Source: Egicoccus sp. AB-alg6-2
Lineage (GTDB): Bacteria; Actinomycetota; Nitriliruptoria; Nitriliruptorales; Nitriliruptoraceae
Assembly (NCBI RefSeq): GCF_041821025.1
Contig: NZ_JBGUAY010000005.1
Coordinates: forward strand, 310,001-374,000
Direction: 5' to 3'
Length of the DNA stretch: 64,000 nt
The notes beneath the pieces are model-generated. The model was not told the DNA's origin. It did no database searches and worked only from the letters and a program-made list of their open reading frames with translations. This document shows positions 35,423 to 43,498 of the stretch, piece by piece; within the stretch, counting starts at the first letter, position 1; each line of letters starts with the position of its first letter. Position numbers and translations under genes: made by a program.

Positions 35423-36120
35423 GCGTCGGGACCGGTGCCGGGCCCGTCCTCGTCCGGGTCGTCGAGCTCGTGACCGGCGACGGTGCGCACCACGGCGGTC
35501 AGCAGATCCAGCTGGGTCGCCCGGCCGAGGTCGACACAGGTCAGCCGCGCACCCAGCTGCTCGGCGGTCGCGACGAGGTCCGCGTCGGCGCCGGTGCCCG
35601 GCGCGACCGGACACTCGACGATGTCGTGGCGGCCGTGGGCCTCGACAACACTGGTCAACGCGTCGACGGCGGTTGGCGTGCGGGTCTGCCCGCGCCAGGC
35701 GATCGAGCGCGAGGCGAGGTCGACCCGCTCCTCGATCGCGGCGGCCACCTCGCGCAGGAACATCAGGTCCTGGGGCTCGACGTCGGGTCCCGGGTCGGGC
35801 GCCGTGACCAGCACGTGCGCCCCGAGCTTCGCGCCGGGCGCGACCGCCTGTGCGAGCGCGTCGGCGAGCTGCGGCAGGGCGTACCAGGACACGACGCCGG
35901 CGTAGGCGGGCAGGGTCGCCGAGCCCTCGGCGTGCAGGTCCGGCAGCACGGGCCACGGCACCGCCGCCATGCCGACGACCAGGTCGGCCTCCTCGCCCAA
36001 CCGCGCGGCCACCGCGAGATGGTCGTCCACGGTGGTGGCCACGACCTGCACGCCGGTTCGTTCACCCAGCGGGGCGGTCAGGCCGGCACCGCCGAGCAGG
36101 GCGACGGCGAACTCAGCCAT
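35419..36120 (-). CDS. Unknown haem-operon protein, possibly a degenerate ferrochelatase-type domain
   Basis: A 233-residue soluble protein locked between hemE (8-nt overlap) and hemY (4-nt overlap). I see no standard family motif. The order of segments recalls the C-terminal half of ferrochelatase: HVLVTAPDPG (102-111) where a SAHSIP-type motif would be, then VAAAIEERVD, AWRGQTRTP (141-149), and DIVECPVAPGTGAD (166-179) where PIGFVSDH would be. The catalytic His and the downstream Glu are not conserved. It is also about 100 residues shorter than ferrochelatase. A haem-related role rests on position; the ferrochelatase link is a tentative by-eye comparison. Confidence 0.8.
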   Translation of the reverse strand: MAEFAVALLGGAGLTAPLGERTGVQVVATTVDDHLAVAARLGEEADLVVGMAAVPWPVLPDLHAEGSATLPAYAGVVSWYALPQLADALAQAVAPGAKLGAHVLVTAPDPGPDVEPQDLMFLREVAAAIEERVDLASRSIAWRGQTRTPTAVDALTSVVEAHGRHDIVECPVAPGTGADADLVATAEQLGARLTCVDLGRATQLDLLTAVVRTVAGHELDDPDEDGPGTGPDA

Positions 36121-37219
36121 CGGCCGGCTCCGCCCCGCGGCCACGCCGGTCCTCAACGCGCCCCTCACGGTGGACGAGGTCGACCACCCGCTGTAGAACC
36201 GCCGGGTCGGTGGCGGGCAGGACGCCGTGCCCGAGGTTGAAGATGTGGTCGACGGCACCGTCGGCCGCCGTGAGCACGTCGCGGACGCGCTGCTCGACGC
36301 CCTCCCAGGGTCCGAGGCACGACGCGGGTTCGAGGTTGCCCTGCATGCCGACCCCTGTCGGGATCCGGCGCCGGGCCGCCGCAAGCGGGACCCGCCAGTC
36401 GACGCCGACGACGTCGGCCGCACCGCCGGCCGCCATGGCCCCCAGCAGCTCGCCCGTGCCGACGCCGAAGTGGATCCTCGGCACCCCGAGCGCACCGACC
36501 TCATCGAGGATGTGTCGGCTGTGCGGCAGGACGTAGCGCACGTAGTCGTCGGGATGCAGCGCCCCGGCCCAGGAGTCGAACAGTTGCACGGCACTGGCGC
36601 CACGTTCGACCTGCCCGGTGAGCGACGCCAGCGTGATGCCGGCGAGGCGCTCCATCAGCCGGTGCCAGGTCGGCTCTTCGCCGTACATCAGTGCCTTGGT
36701 ACGGCTGTACGACTTCGACGGTCCGCCCTCGATGAGGTAGCTCGCGACCGTGAACGGCGCACCCGCGAATCCGATCAGCGGAACGGGCAGCTCACGGACC
36801 AGGATCGACACCGTGTCGAGCACGAAGTCGACGTCGTCGGGCTCGAGGGGGCGGAGGCGGTCGAGGTCCCCGGTCGTGCGGAAGGGCCGCTCGACGACCG
36901 GGCCCACGCCCGGCTTGATCTCGACACCCACACCCAGGGCCTGCACCGGCGTGACGATGTCGGAGAACAGGATCGCGGCGTCCACGCCGTAGCGGCGCAC
37001 CGGCTGCAGCGTCACCTCGGCGGCCAGCTCCGGGGTGTGCACGACCTCCTCGAAGGTGTGGCGTTCGCGGATGGCGCGGTACTCGGCGAGCGCCCGGCCG
37101 GCCTGACGCATGAACCACACCGGGACGTGGTCGTGCGGCAACCCGCGGCAGGCACGCACGAACGGGCTGTCGTCGTGCGGGCGGACGGAGGCGGCGGTGT
37201 CGAGGTCCGTGGCGGACAT
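36113..37219 (-). CDS. hemE: Uroporphyrinogen decarboxylase
   Basis: A 368-residue cytoplasmic enzyme that decarboxylates uroporphyrinogen III to coproporphyrinogen III. The N-terminal signature PVWFMRQAGRALAEYR starts at residue 33. The substrate Asp lies in AAILFSDIVTPVQALG, and GFAGAPFTVASYLIEGG and QLFDSWAGAL are further family blocks. The ATG start has GAAGG six bases upstream. It leads a three-gene haem operon with an unknown gene and hemY. The last 20 residues are charged and poorly conserved, and overlap the next start codon. Confidence 0.97.
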   Translation of the reverse strand: MSATDLDTAASVRPHDDSPFVRACRGLPHDHVPVWFMRQAGRALAEYRAIRERHTFEEVVHTPELAAEVTLQPVRRYGVDAAILFSDIVTPVQALGVGVEIKPGVGPVVERPFRTTGDLDRLRPLEPDDVDFVLDTVSILVRELPVPLIGFAGAPFTVASYLIEGGPSKSYSRTKALMYGEEPTWHRLMERLAGITLASLTGQVERGASAVQLFDSWAGALHPDDYVRYVLPHSRHILDEVGALGVPRIHFGVGTGELLGAMAAGGAADVVGVDWRVPLAAARRRIPTGVGMQGNLEPASCLGPWEGVEQRVRDVLTAADGAVDHIFNLGHGVLPATDPAVLQRVVDLVHREGRVEDRRGRGAEPADG

Positions 37220-37389
37220 CTGTGGCCTTCGGATACGGCGGACGCGTGGGCGGCACGGTACCCGCGGTCAACGGTCGCACCGCGCCGTCCCGGACCATGC
37301 GCCCCGGAGCACCAGCACCACGCCGTGATGCAACAACGCGGCCGTGCGCCAGACCCGAGGTGGACCTCCGATCGGCCGCACCACCGCGC

Positions 37390-37414
37390 CGCGCCGACAC
37401 CTCGCGTCGGCGCG
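37390..37414 (-). terminator. Hairpin downstream of RNase P RNA
   Basis: CGCGCCGAC (37390-37398) and GTCGGCGCG (37406-37414) form a 9-bp stem with a 7-nt loop, about 40 nt past the RNA 3' end. An 8-bp unit CGCGTCGG is repeated three and a half times at 37403-37430, so alternative pairings exist. No other clear signal lies in 37220-37453. Confidence 0.45.
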
Positions 37415-37453
37415 TCGGCGCGTCGGCGCGCGCCCGGTCGCCGTCGGGGTGTC

Positions 37454-37855
37454 GGGAGGAGCCGGCCGATAAGCCGGATTCTGTCCCGCCGGTGCGTTAC
37501 CGCGTCCGGCGGGGGCGACCATCTCTCTGGGGCGACGGTCTCCCGACGCCTCGTTGCGGCCCACCTGGGACTGACGGACGGCGCGAGCGCCATCCGGTCG
37601 GGCGGGCAACCCTGTCCCTGCTTGGCCTTGCTCCGGGTGGGGCTTGCCGAGCCACGACGGTCACCCGCCGTGCTGGTGAGCTCTTACCTCACCGTTTCAC
37701 CCTTACCGCGAACACGCCGCGGCGGTTTGTTTTCTGTGGCGCTTTCCACGCGTTCCCGCGCCTGGGCGTTACCCAGCACCCTGCCCTGAGGAGTCCGGAC
37801 TTTCCTCACCGCACGGCGAACCGTGCTGGCGCGGCCGCCTGGCCGACTCCTCCCG
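37454..37855 (-). ncRNA. rnpB: RNase P RNA, bacterial class A
   Basis: The catalytic RNA that trims 5' leaders from tRNA precursors, about 400 nt. The conserved 5' block GAGGAAAGTCCGGACTCC reads leftward from 37809. The 3' P4 strand ACAGAATCCGGCTTATC reads from 37484. The ends, CGGGAGGAGTCGGCC and GGCCGGCTCCTCCCG, pair as helix P1, which sets the boundaries to within a few bases. A TACCCT -10 element lies just upstream. The gene fills most of the gap between hemE and the DUF4442 gene. Confidence 0.95.
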
Positions 37856-37865
37856 ATACCTGCCG

Positions 37866-37871
37866 AGGGTA
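37866..37871 (-). promoter_or_regulatory. Probable -10 element of rnpB
   Basis: TACCCT on the minus strand lies about 10 nt before the predicted RNA 5' end; the same hexamer precedes the tRNA-Val gene. Confidence 0.5.
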
Positions 37872-37906
37872 GCGCTGCGTACGACCACCGGGAGTGCGAG
37901 ATCGCA

Positions 37907-38392
37907 TCACGCCGAGGACGGCAGGGGAATGAACACGAAGTGGAGGCTGGCGCGCAGGACCTCGGTAGCGGCGGCGTCGGTGACCACCACCTCGACGTCG
38001 AACCGCGGCTTGTCGCCGGCGTCCACGGCGACGAGCGCCGGCGCGAGCACGTCGTGACCGACCTCGGCGGTCGCGACCAGCTCGCCGACGGCCGGCGCCG
38101 TGTAGCGGACCTGCAGGGCACCGACGACCGGCACCAGGCCGCGCTCGAACAGCGGCGTCACGCGGCTCGACAGCGCCAGCGCGCCGGCCAGCTCCACCGG
38201 CGCGAGTTCGGCGATCGCGTGCACGCCGCCGACGTGGTTGGCCAGCCGCTCGTCAGCCGGCAGTCGTGTACGGGCCCAGCCGGGCTGCACCTCGACGACC
38301 TCGACGCCGAGGTGACGGTTGAACGGCAGCCGCTCCCCCAGCTCGCGCACGCCGTCGATCACGGCAGCCTGTCGGTCGTCCGAGCTGGTCAC
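37907..38392 (-). CDS. DUF4442-type hotdog protein
   Basis: A 161-residue hotdog-fold protein, probably acting on an acyl thioester. The central ERLANHVGGVHAIAELAPVE region resembles the DUF4442 family, in which an N...G.VHA segment precedes the long helix; VPVVGALQVRYTAPAVGE and LRASLHFVFIP are edge strands. The GTG start has AGGGAG nine bases upstream. It is divergent from the class IV aminotransferase gene, with overlapping -10 elements. The substrate is unknown, and no classical HGG thioesterase motif is present. Confidence 0.8.
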   Translation of the reverse strand: MTSSDDRQAAVIDGVRELGERLPFNRHLGVEVVEVQPGWARTRLPADERLANHVGGVHAIAELAPVELAGALALSSRVTPLFERGLVPVVGALQVRYTAPAVGELVATAEVGHDVLAPALVAVDAGDKPRFDVEVVVTDAAATEVLRASLHFVFIPLPSSA

Positions 38393-38424
38393 CGCTGCAC
38401 GCTCCCTCGCGTTCTGAGCGGCGG

Positions 38425-38434
38425 AACCTAGCCC
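38425..38434. promoter_or_regulatory. Overlapping divergent -10 elements
   Basis: AACCTAGCCC contains TAGGTT on the minus strand (for the DUF4442 gene) and TAGCCC on the plus strand (for the aminotransferase gene). The two share a CTAG core, so the promoters should compete. Confidence 0.35.
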
Positions 38435-38454
38435 GTGTCTGGTTGGATGACGGC

Positions 38455-39294
38455 ATGGCGAACGACACCGATGACCACACCTCCACTGACCACACCCGCA
38501 CGACGCGCAACCGTGCGATCGCGTGGGTCGACGGGCGTGTCCTGCCCGCCGCCGACGCGACCGTGCCGCTGACGGACGAGGGCTTCCTGCGCGGCGACGC
38601 GGTGTTCGAAGCCATGCTCGTGCGCAACGGGCGTACCCACGCCCTCGAGCCCCACCTCGCCCGGATGCAGCGGTCCGCGCGGGCGCTCGAGCTGTCGTTG
38701 CCGCCTGTCCGGCAGGTGGTTGCCGACCTGCTCGCCGCATGGGGTGAACGCGACGGCGCGCTGCGGCTGATCGTCACCCGGGGCGGCGCGGTGCGGGGCA
38801 TCCTCGGCGCCGTGTCCTGGCCACCGACCATCGCGCTCGCGACGGTCTCGGTTCCCTGGCGCACCGCGATCTCCGGGGTCAAGACGCTGTCCTACGCCGC
38901 CAACCAGTGGGCACTGCGGCAGGCGCAGGCCCGCGAGGCCGACGACGCGCTGATCGTCGACGACGGCCTGCTGCACGAACTGCCGAGCGGCGCGCTCGTC
39001 CTGGTCCGCGACGGCCGGCTGTCGACGCCGGACCCGGCACGCCTGCCGATCCTTGACTCGGTGACCGTCGCCTCGCTGGCCGAGATCGTGGACGTCGAAC
39101 GCACGCTTCCCGACTTGGACGCGCTGCGGTCCGCCGACGAGCTGTTCGTCGTCTCGGCGACACGCCCCGTGCTGCCGGTGCACGCCGTCGTCTTCGATGA
39201 CGGCGACGAACGCGAGTACCCGGCTCCCGGGCCGGTGACGAAGACTCTGCAGGCATCGTTCGCACAACACGTCGTGGACCACCTCGACCCCTGA
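38455..39294 (+). CDS. Class IV PLP-dependent aminotransferase / aminodeoxychorismate lyase family
   Basis: A 279-residue PLP enzyme of fold type IV. The N-terminal LTDEGFLRGDAVFEAMLV and the PLP lysine Lys143 in SGVKTLSYAANQWALRQA are typical of D-amino acid/branched-chain aminotransferases and PabC (4-amino-4-deoxychorismate lyase). The order of motifs does not decide between them; no pab or ilv gene is adjacent. The ATG was preferred, but a TTG twelve bases upstream is possible as a leaderless start. A basic, threonine/aspartate-rich stretch opens the protein. It stands before otsA on the same strand, 87 bp away. Confidence 0.88.
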   Translation: MANDTDDHTSTDHTRTTRNRAIAWVDGRVLPAADATVPLTDEGFLRGDAVFEAMLVRNGRTHALEPHLARMQRSARALELSLPPVRQVVADLLAAWGERDGALRLIVTRGGAVRGILGAVSWPPTIALATVSVPWRTAISGVKTLSYAANQWALRQAQAREADDALIVDDGLLHELPSGALVLVRDGRLSTPDPARLPILDSVTVASLAEIVDVERTLPDLDALRSADELFVVSATRPVLPVHAVVFDDGDEREYPAPGPVTKTLQASFAQHVVDHLDP

Positions 39295-39356
39295 GCGCAC
39301 GCCACCGGGCGTCCGTCCGGCCGGCTGGCGCCGCCGGGAGGATGCCCGGCGCTGGT

Positions 39357-39362
39357 TAGGCT
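39357..39362 (+). promoter_or_regulatory. Probable -10 element of the otsA-otsB-GGDEF operon
   Basis: TAGGCT lies 19 nt before the TTG start, leaving a short leader that holds GAGGAGGG. Confidence 0.45.
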
Positions 39363-39381
39363 CGTCGACGAGGAGGGATCC

Positions 39382-40821
39382 TTGTCGATGTCGAATGCAT
39401 TCCAGAACGGGGACGGTCCGAAGCGCCAGCTTGTCGTGATCGCCAACCGTCTCCCGGTGAAGCAGACCGATTCCGGCTGGGAGACGTCGGCCGGGGGCCT
39501 GGTGACCGCGCTGCGGCCGGTCGTTGCGGAGACCGGTGGCGCGTGGATCGGTTGGGACGACAATCCCGACGGGGTCCCCCGCCGCGTCGACGGGCTGTCC
39601 GCGGACCTGCACGCCGTTCGGCTCGACGCCGAGGAGGTCGCGGGCCACTACCACGGGTTCTCCAACCGGACCCTGTGGCCGCTCTTCCACGATTTGGTCG
39701 TCCAGCCGGTCATCGACCGCAGCTCGTGGCAGGCGTACGAGGCGGTCAACCGCCGTTTCGCGGAGAAGACGGCCGAGGTCATCGCCGACTTCGACGAGCC
39801 GCCGGTGCTGTGGGTGCAGGACTACCACCTGATGCTGCTGCCCGACCTCCTCCGGCGCATCAGCCCGAAGAGCCCCATCGGGTTCTTCCTGCACATCCCC
39901 TTCCCTCCGCCGGAACTCGTCGCCCGCCTGCCGTGGCGCGACCAGCTGCTGCAGGGACTCCTCGCCGCCGACTCCATCGGCTTCCACACCGCCCGCTACC
40001 GCGACAACTTCGTCCGTTCGGTGCAGCAGTTGTTCAGCGGCATCACCTCGCTGGGCGACATGCTCGTGCTGCCCGACAGCCGCCAGGTCCGGGCCGTCGC
40101 CCACCCGATCTCGATCGACGCCGAGGAGTTCGCCGAGCTGGCGACCGACCCCGAGACCGAACGAGAGCTCGGTGAGCTGCGCGAGCAGTTCGCCGGCCGC
40201 CGGGTCTTCCTCGGTGTCGACCGTCTCGACTACACCAAGGGCATCCGGCACCGGCTGCAGTCCATCGAACTGCTCCTCGAGGAACATCCCGAACTGCGCA
40301 ACGAGATCGCGTTCGTGCAGATCGCGGTCCCGAGCCGCGACGACGTCGAGGAGTACCGCGACCTGCGCACCCAGGTCGAGACCGAGGTGGGTCGCATCAA
40401 CGGCCGCTTCACCGAGCCGGGGCACGACGTCCCGGTGCACTACTTCTACCGCGGCATCCCGCGACACAGCCTCGCCGCCTACTACCGCCTCGCCGACGTG
40501 ATGTGCATCACACCGCTCAAGGACGGCATGAATCTCGTCGCCAAGGAGTTCGTGATCGTGCAGGCGGCCGCCGGCGAGGCCGGCGTGCTCCTGCTGAGCG
40601 AATTCACCGGTGCCGCGCAGGAGTTCGAGCACGACGCGGTCCGGTGCAACCCCTTCGACGTCGAGGGCACCAGCCACCTGATGGCCTCGGCGCTGGACCT
40701 CGAGCCGTCCGACCGTCGGGCGCGGATCGGGCGCATGGCAGAGGCCGTCCGCTCCTGCGACGTCTTCCGGTGGGTCGACGACGAGCTCACCGACATCGAA
40801 CGCGGGCACGCCGCCCCGTGA
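39382..40821 (+). CDS. otsA: Trehalose-6-phosphate synthase
   Basis: A GT20 glycosyltransferase of 479 residues that makes trehalose-6-phosphate from UDP- (or GDP-) glucose and glucose-6-phosphate. Hallmarks are VVIANRLPVK with TSAGGLVTAL, VLWVQDYHLMLLP, FFLHIPFPPPE, FLGVDRLDYTKGI and the nucleotide-sugar motif LKDGMNLVAKEFV. GAGGAGGG is five bases before TTG (used here) and eleven before an in-frame ATG at 39388; the choice is open. otsB starts within its stop codon. Trehalose fits osmotic-stress protection. Confidence 0.96.
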   Translation: MSMSNAFQNGDGPKRQLVVIANRLPVKQTDSGWETSAGGLVTALRPVVAETGGAWIGWDDNPDGVPRRVDGLSADLHAVRLDAEEVAGHYHGFSNRTLWPLFHDLVVQPVIDRSSWQAYEAVNRRFAEKTAEVIADFDEPPVLWVQDYHLMLLPDLLRRISPKSPIGFFLHIPFPPPELVARLPWRDQLLQGLLAADSIGFHTARYRDNFVRSVQQLFSGITSLGDMLVLPDSRQVRAVAHPISIDAEEFAELATDPETERELGELREQFAGRRVFLGVDRLDYTKGIRHRLQSIELLLEEHPELRNEIAFVQIAVPSRDDVEEYRDLRTQVETEVGRINGRFTEPGHDVPVHYFYRGIPRHSLAAYYRLADVMCITPLKDGMNLVAKEFVIVQAAAGEAGVLLLSEFTGAAQEFEHDAVRCNPFDVEGTSHLMASALDLEPSDRRARIGRMAEAVRSCDVFRWVDDELTDIERGHAAP

Positions 40822-41609
40822 CCCTCGACCATCCACTGGAGCTGGCCGCCGAGCTCGGCCCGGCGGCGAGATGGCTGTTGGTCCTCGACTTCGACGGGGT
40901 GCTCTCCCCCATCGTCGAGCACCCCGAGGACGCCGCCGCCACCCCCGGCGTGGTCGATGCCGTCGGCATCCTCGCGCAACAGACCACCGTGGCGATCGTG
41001 TCGGGCCGGCCCATCGCCGAGCTCGACGCCAGGCTCGGCGTGTTGCCCGTCGTCTACGCCGGCGGCCACGGCGCCGAGGTCCGCACGGCCGACGGTCACC
41101 GGACCGCCTTCGTCGATCCCGATCGCGTCGCTGGACCGCTGGACACGGCGGAGGAGTCGCTCGAGGCGCTGCTGCCCGGCTCCGAGGGCTGGCAGATCGA
41201 ACGCAAGGCCGCCTCCCTGGCGGTCCACCACCGGCGGGTCGACGACGCGACCGCCGACGCACTGCTGCCGCGCGTCCACGCCATTCTCGAAGCGCAACGC
41301 CAGGCCGGAGCGGGGTTCGAGGTACTGGCCGGCAAGTCGGTGGTCGAGCTGCGCCCCTCCGGCGTCGACAAGGGGCGCGCCCTGGCCTGGATCGCCGAGC
41401 GGTCCGGCGACCGGCCACCGCTCGTGCTCGGCGACGACGTCACCGACGAGGACGCGTTCCACGAGGCGGAACGGCGCGGTGGCATGGGCATCCTGGTGGC
41501 GGACGCGCCACGCGCTACCGTGGCACGTCGCCGCCTGCGCGACCCCGACGAGGTCGCCACCTTCCTGCGCGCGCTGGGGACCGGAACGGCTTCCGGCGCG
41601 CCCGACTGA
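40818..41609 (+). CDS. otsB: Trehalose-6-phosphate phosphatase
   Basis: A 263-residue HAD phosphatase that releases trehalose. The nucleophile and acid/base pair are Asp24 and Asp26 in LVLDFDGVLSP; motif II Ser lies in AIVSGRPIAELD, and motifs III/IV in VDKGRAL and VLGDDVTDEDAFHEA. The GTG start shares four bases with the otsA stop (GTGA), so synthase and phosphatase are translated in step. A GGDEF gene follows 16 bp later. Confidence 0.96.
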   Translation: MTLDHPLELAAELGPAARWLLVLDFDGVLSPIVEHPEDAAATPGVVDAVGILAQQTTVAIVSGRPIAELDARLGVLPVVYAGGHGAEVRTADGHRTAFVDPDRVAGPLDTAEESLEALLPGSEGWQIERKAASLAVHHRRVDDATADALLPRVHAILEAQRQAGAGFEVLAGKSVVELRPSGVDKGRALAWIAERSGDRPPLVLGDDVTDEDAFHEAERRGGMGILVADAPRATVARRRLRDPDEVATFLRALGTGTASGAPD

Positions 41610-41625
41610 GGACGACGAGGACACG

Positions 41626-42507
41626 GTGGGAAAGCCCACGCTGCCGGGCAGGACCCGTGCGCTGCTGGCCGACATGGCCGCGGCGCTGCGCCCGGAACCC
41701 GTCCGTATCGCCGTGCTGGTCGGTTCGCTCGCCATCAGCATCGGTCTGCACCTGGCGCTTCGCGACGGCACGGTCGCGTGGCTGCTCGTGCCGTTCGTCC
41801 TGGTGGCGGGCATCGCCGGCGGAACCCGCACCGCCCTGGCGCACGCCACGGTCGGTGCCCTGGGCCACGCCGCCCTCGACGTCGCCTTCGGCATCGGCCC
41901 CGCCGAGGTGCTGGGGCTGCTGCTGCGTTCCGCGGCGCTGCCCGGCGTCGGTCTGGTCGGCGCTGCGGCCGCCGACCTGACCCGTGCCCGTGACCAGGCG
42001 GTGCGGCGGTCGGTACGTGAGGACGCGGTGACCGGCCTGCTCAACGTCCGCGTCTTCTACGAGGAGCTGGCCCGGCTGCGTGAAGCGGGTACGCCGTTCA
42101 CGGTGCTGCTGGCCGACATCCGTGGCATGCGGGCGCTCAACGAACGCTACGGACATCCCACCGGGACCGAAGCGGTGCGCGTGCTCGCGCACGTGCTGCG
42201 CCGGGCGGCCGGGGACGAGTTCACGGCCTGCCGGCTCGGCAGCGACGAGGTCGCGGTCGCCCTGGCCGGCGAGGACCGCGAACGGACCCGCGAGATCGTC
42301 CAGCGCGTCATCTCACGCCTGCACGACGAACAGGTCGTTCTCCCCGACGGCGAATGGTTCGAAGTGCATGCCGCGTACGGGCTCGCGCGCTTCCCCGAGG
42401 ACGGTGTCGACGAGGTGGCCGTGCTCCGTGCGGCGGACCGGGCCAAGGAACGTGCGAAGTCGGCCGGACTCGATCGCATCGCGTCGGCCGACGGCAGCGT
42501 CGGCTGA
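41626..42507 (+). CDS. Membrane GGDEF-domain protein (possible diguanylate cyclase) in the trehalose operon
   Basis: A 293-residue protein with about three to four N-terminal hydrophobic segments (28-115) and a GGDEF domain (about 130-285). The domain opens with DAVTGLLN (133-140) and keeps Asp164, the ALNERYGHPTG segment and the active-site loop GSDEV (205-209) in place of GGDEF. The catalytic Glu is kept but the loop and the usual GD after GH are altered, so cyclase activity is uncertain. GAGG lies five bases before the GTG start. Being 16 bp after otsB, it is likely cotranscribed, linking c-di-GMP signalling or sensing to osmoprotection; this link is inference. Confidence 0.88.
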   Translation: MGKPTLPGRTRALLADMAAALRPEPVRIAVLVGSLAISIGLHLALRDGTVAWLLVPFVLVAGIAGGTRTALAHATVGALGHAALDVAFGIGPAEVLGLLLRSAALPGVGLVGAAAADLTRARDQAVRRSVREDAVTGLLNVRVFYEELARLREAGTPFTVLLADIRGMRALNERYGHPTGTEAVRVLAHVLRRAAGDEFTACRLGSDEVAVALAGEDRERTREIVQRVISRLHDEQVVLPDGEWFEVHAAYGLARFPEDGVDEVAVLRAADRAKERAKSAGLDRIASADGSVG

Positions 42508-42771
42508 TCAGGCGCCGGCAGGCGGCTCCTGCGCCTGCGTCGGGTCGATCTCGCCCTCGGGACTGGGGCCGCCCGTCCGCAGCGACATCGCGACCTCGGC
42601 GACCAGCCGGTTCGCCTCGCCCCGCGAACCGGCCCGCCACACGCGCTTCTCGTCGTGCGTCGTCGCCTCGACGAGCCAGCTCGTCGAGGGCAGCAGCGAG
42701 GCGAACGCATGCGGCTGCGCCGGCCGACGGGCAACCTCCCACACGCGTCCGTCCGGACCGTGTGCCCTCAC
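42508..42771 (-). CDS. Small conserved-looking protein after the DUF164 gene, function unknown
   Basis: An 87-residue protein starting at a GTG that overlaps the DUF164 stop by four bases (GTGA), the best evidence that it is real. GRVWEVARRPAQPHAF and WLVEATTHDEKRVWRAGSR give alternating strands rich in Arg and Trp; the C-terminus is proline/glutamate-rich. There are no cysteines or membrane segments. Its stop codon abuts that of the convergent GGDEF gene. Confidence 0.65.
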   Translation of the reverse strand: MRAHGPDGRVWEVARRPAQPHAFASLLPSTSWLVEATTHDEKRVWRAGSRGEANRLVAEVAMSLRTGGPSPEGEIDPTQAQEPPAGA

Positions 42772-43496
42772 TGGCCGACCACGAGCAGGCGGCGGCACTG
42801 CGGGCAGGTCGTCAGCGGCGGACCCTCGAACAGCTCACCGACGTCGGCATAGCTCATCTCGATGCGGCAGGCCGTGCACGCGTTGCCGTCGAGCTGGCCG
42901 ATACCGGTACCTCCGCCACGGACGGCCGCCTCCTGGTAACGGGTGAGCAGGGGCTCGGGTATGGCCGCGGCCTGGCGGTCACGGATGGCCTGGAGCTCCG
43001 CGAGCTCCGCCAGCCACTCCTTGGCGGACTCGTCCAGGGCGACCTCGAGCTCCGTGACGTGCTGTCGTTCGGTGTCGGCGGCGGCGAGCAGCTCGCGGCT
43101 GCGGGACTCGAGTTCGTCCAGGCGCTCCATCACCGCCAGCATCGCGTCCTCGTGCTCCTCGATGCGGCGCACGGTGGCGTCGACCTCGGCCTCGACCGAT
43201 TTCAGTTCGCGCGCGTTGGTGACCGAACCGTCGTAGAGGCGCACCCGTTCGGCGTCGCGACGCTCGATGAGGACGTCCGTCTCGCGTTCGAGCTGGCGCT
43301 GCTCGGAGTTGGCGCGCTCGAGCTCGACCCGCAGGTCCTCGTGTTCGCGGCGCAGCTCGGCCACCCGCTCGTTGGCCGCGACCAGCTGCTGCTGCTCGGG
43401 CAGATCGTCGAGGATGTGCTGCACCTTGCGGATGCGATGGTCGGTGGCCTGCAGCTCGAGCAGTCGCTCGAGGTCGTCGGGACTCGGGTCCGCCAC
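42768..43496 (-). CDS. DUF164-type coiled-coil protein with C4 zinc ribbon
   Basis: A 242-residue cytoplasmic protein. Residues about 8-175 are a long heptad-rich coiled coil; the C-terminus has a zinc ribbon with CTAC and CPQC pairs (ACTACRIEM, TTCPQCRRLL). This is the Rv2229c/CT398 type found next to Nif3-like genes. GGAGG lies five bases before the GTG used here; an earlier GTG that would overlap the nif3 stop sits directly on that ribosome-binding site and is less likely. Its function is not established; a nucleic-acid or scaffold role is usually suggested. Confidence 0.9.
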   Translation of the reverse strand: MADPSPDDLERLLELQATDHRIRKVQHILDDLPEQQQLVAANERVAELRREHEDLRVELERANSEQRQLERETDVLIERRDAERVRLYDGSVTNARELKSVEAEVDATVRRIEEHEDAMLAVMERLDELESRSRELLAAADTERQHVTELEVALDESAKEWLAELAELQAIRDRQAAAIPEPLLTRYQEAAVRGGGTGIGQLDGNACTACRIEMSYADVGELFEGPPLTTCPQCRRLLVVGQ

Positions 43497-43498
43497 CG

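Noticed and set aside
38428-41418. 996-codon leftward frame opposite the aminotransferase, otsA and otsB
   Set aside because: It crosses three well-supported genes on the other strand and has no recognisable domain.
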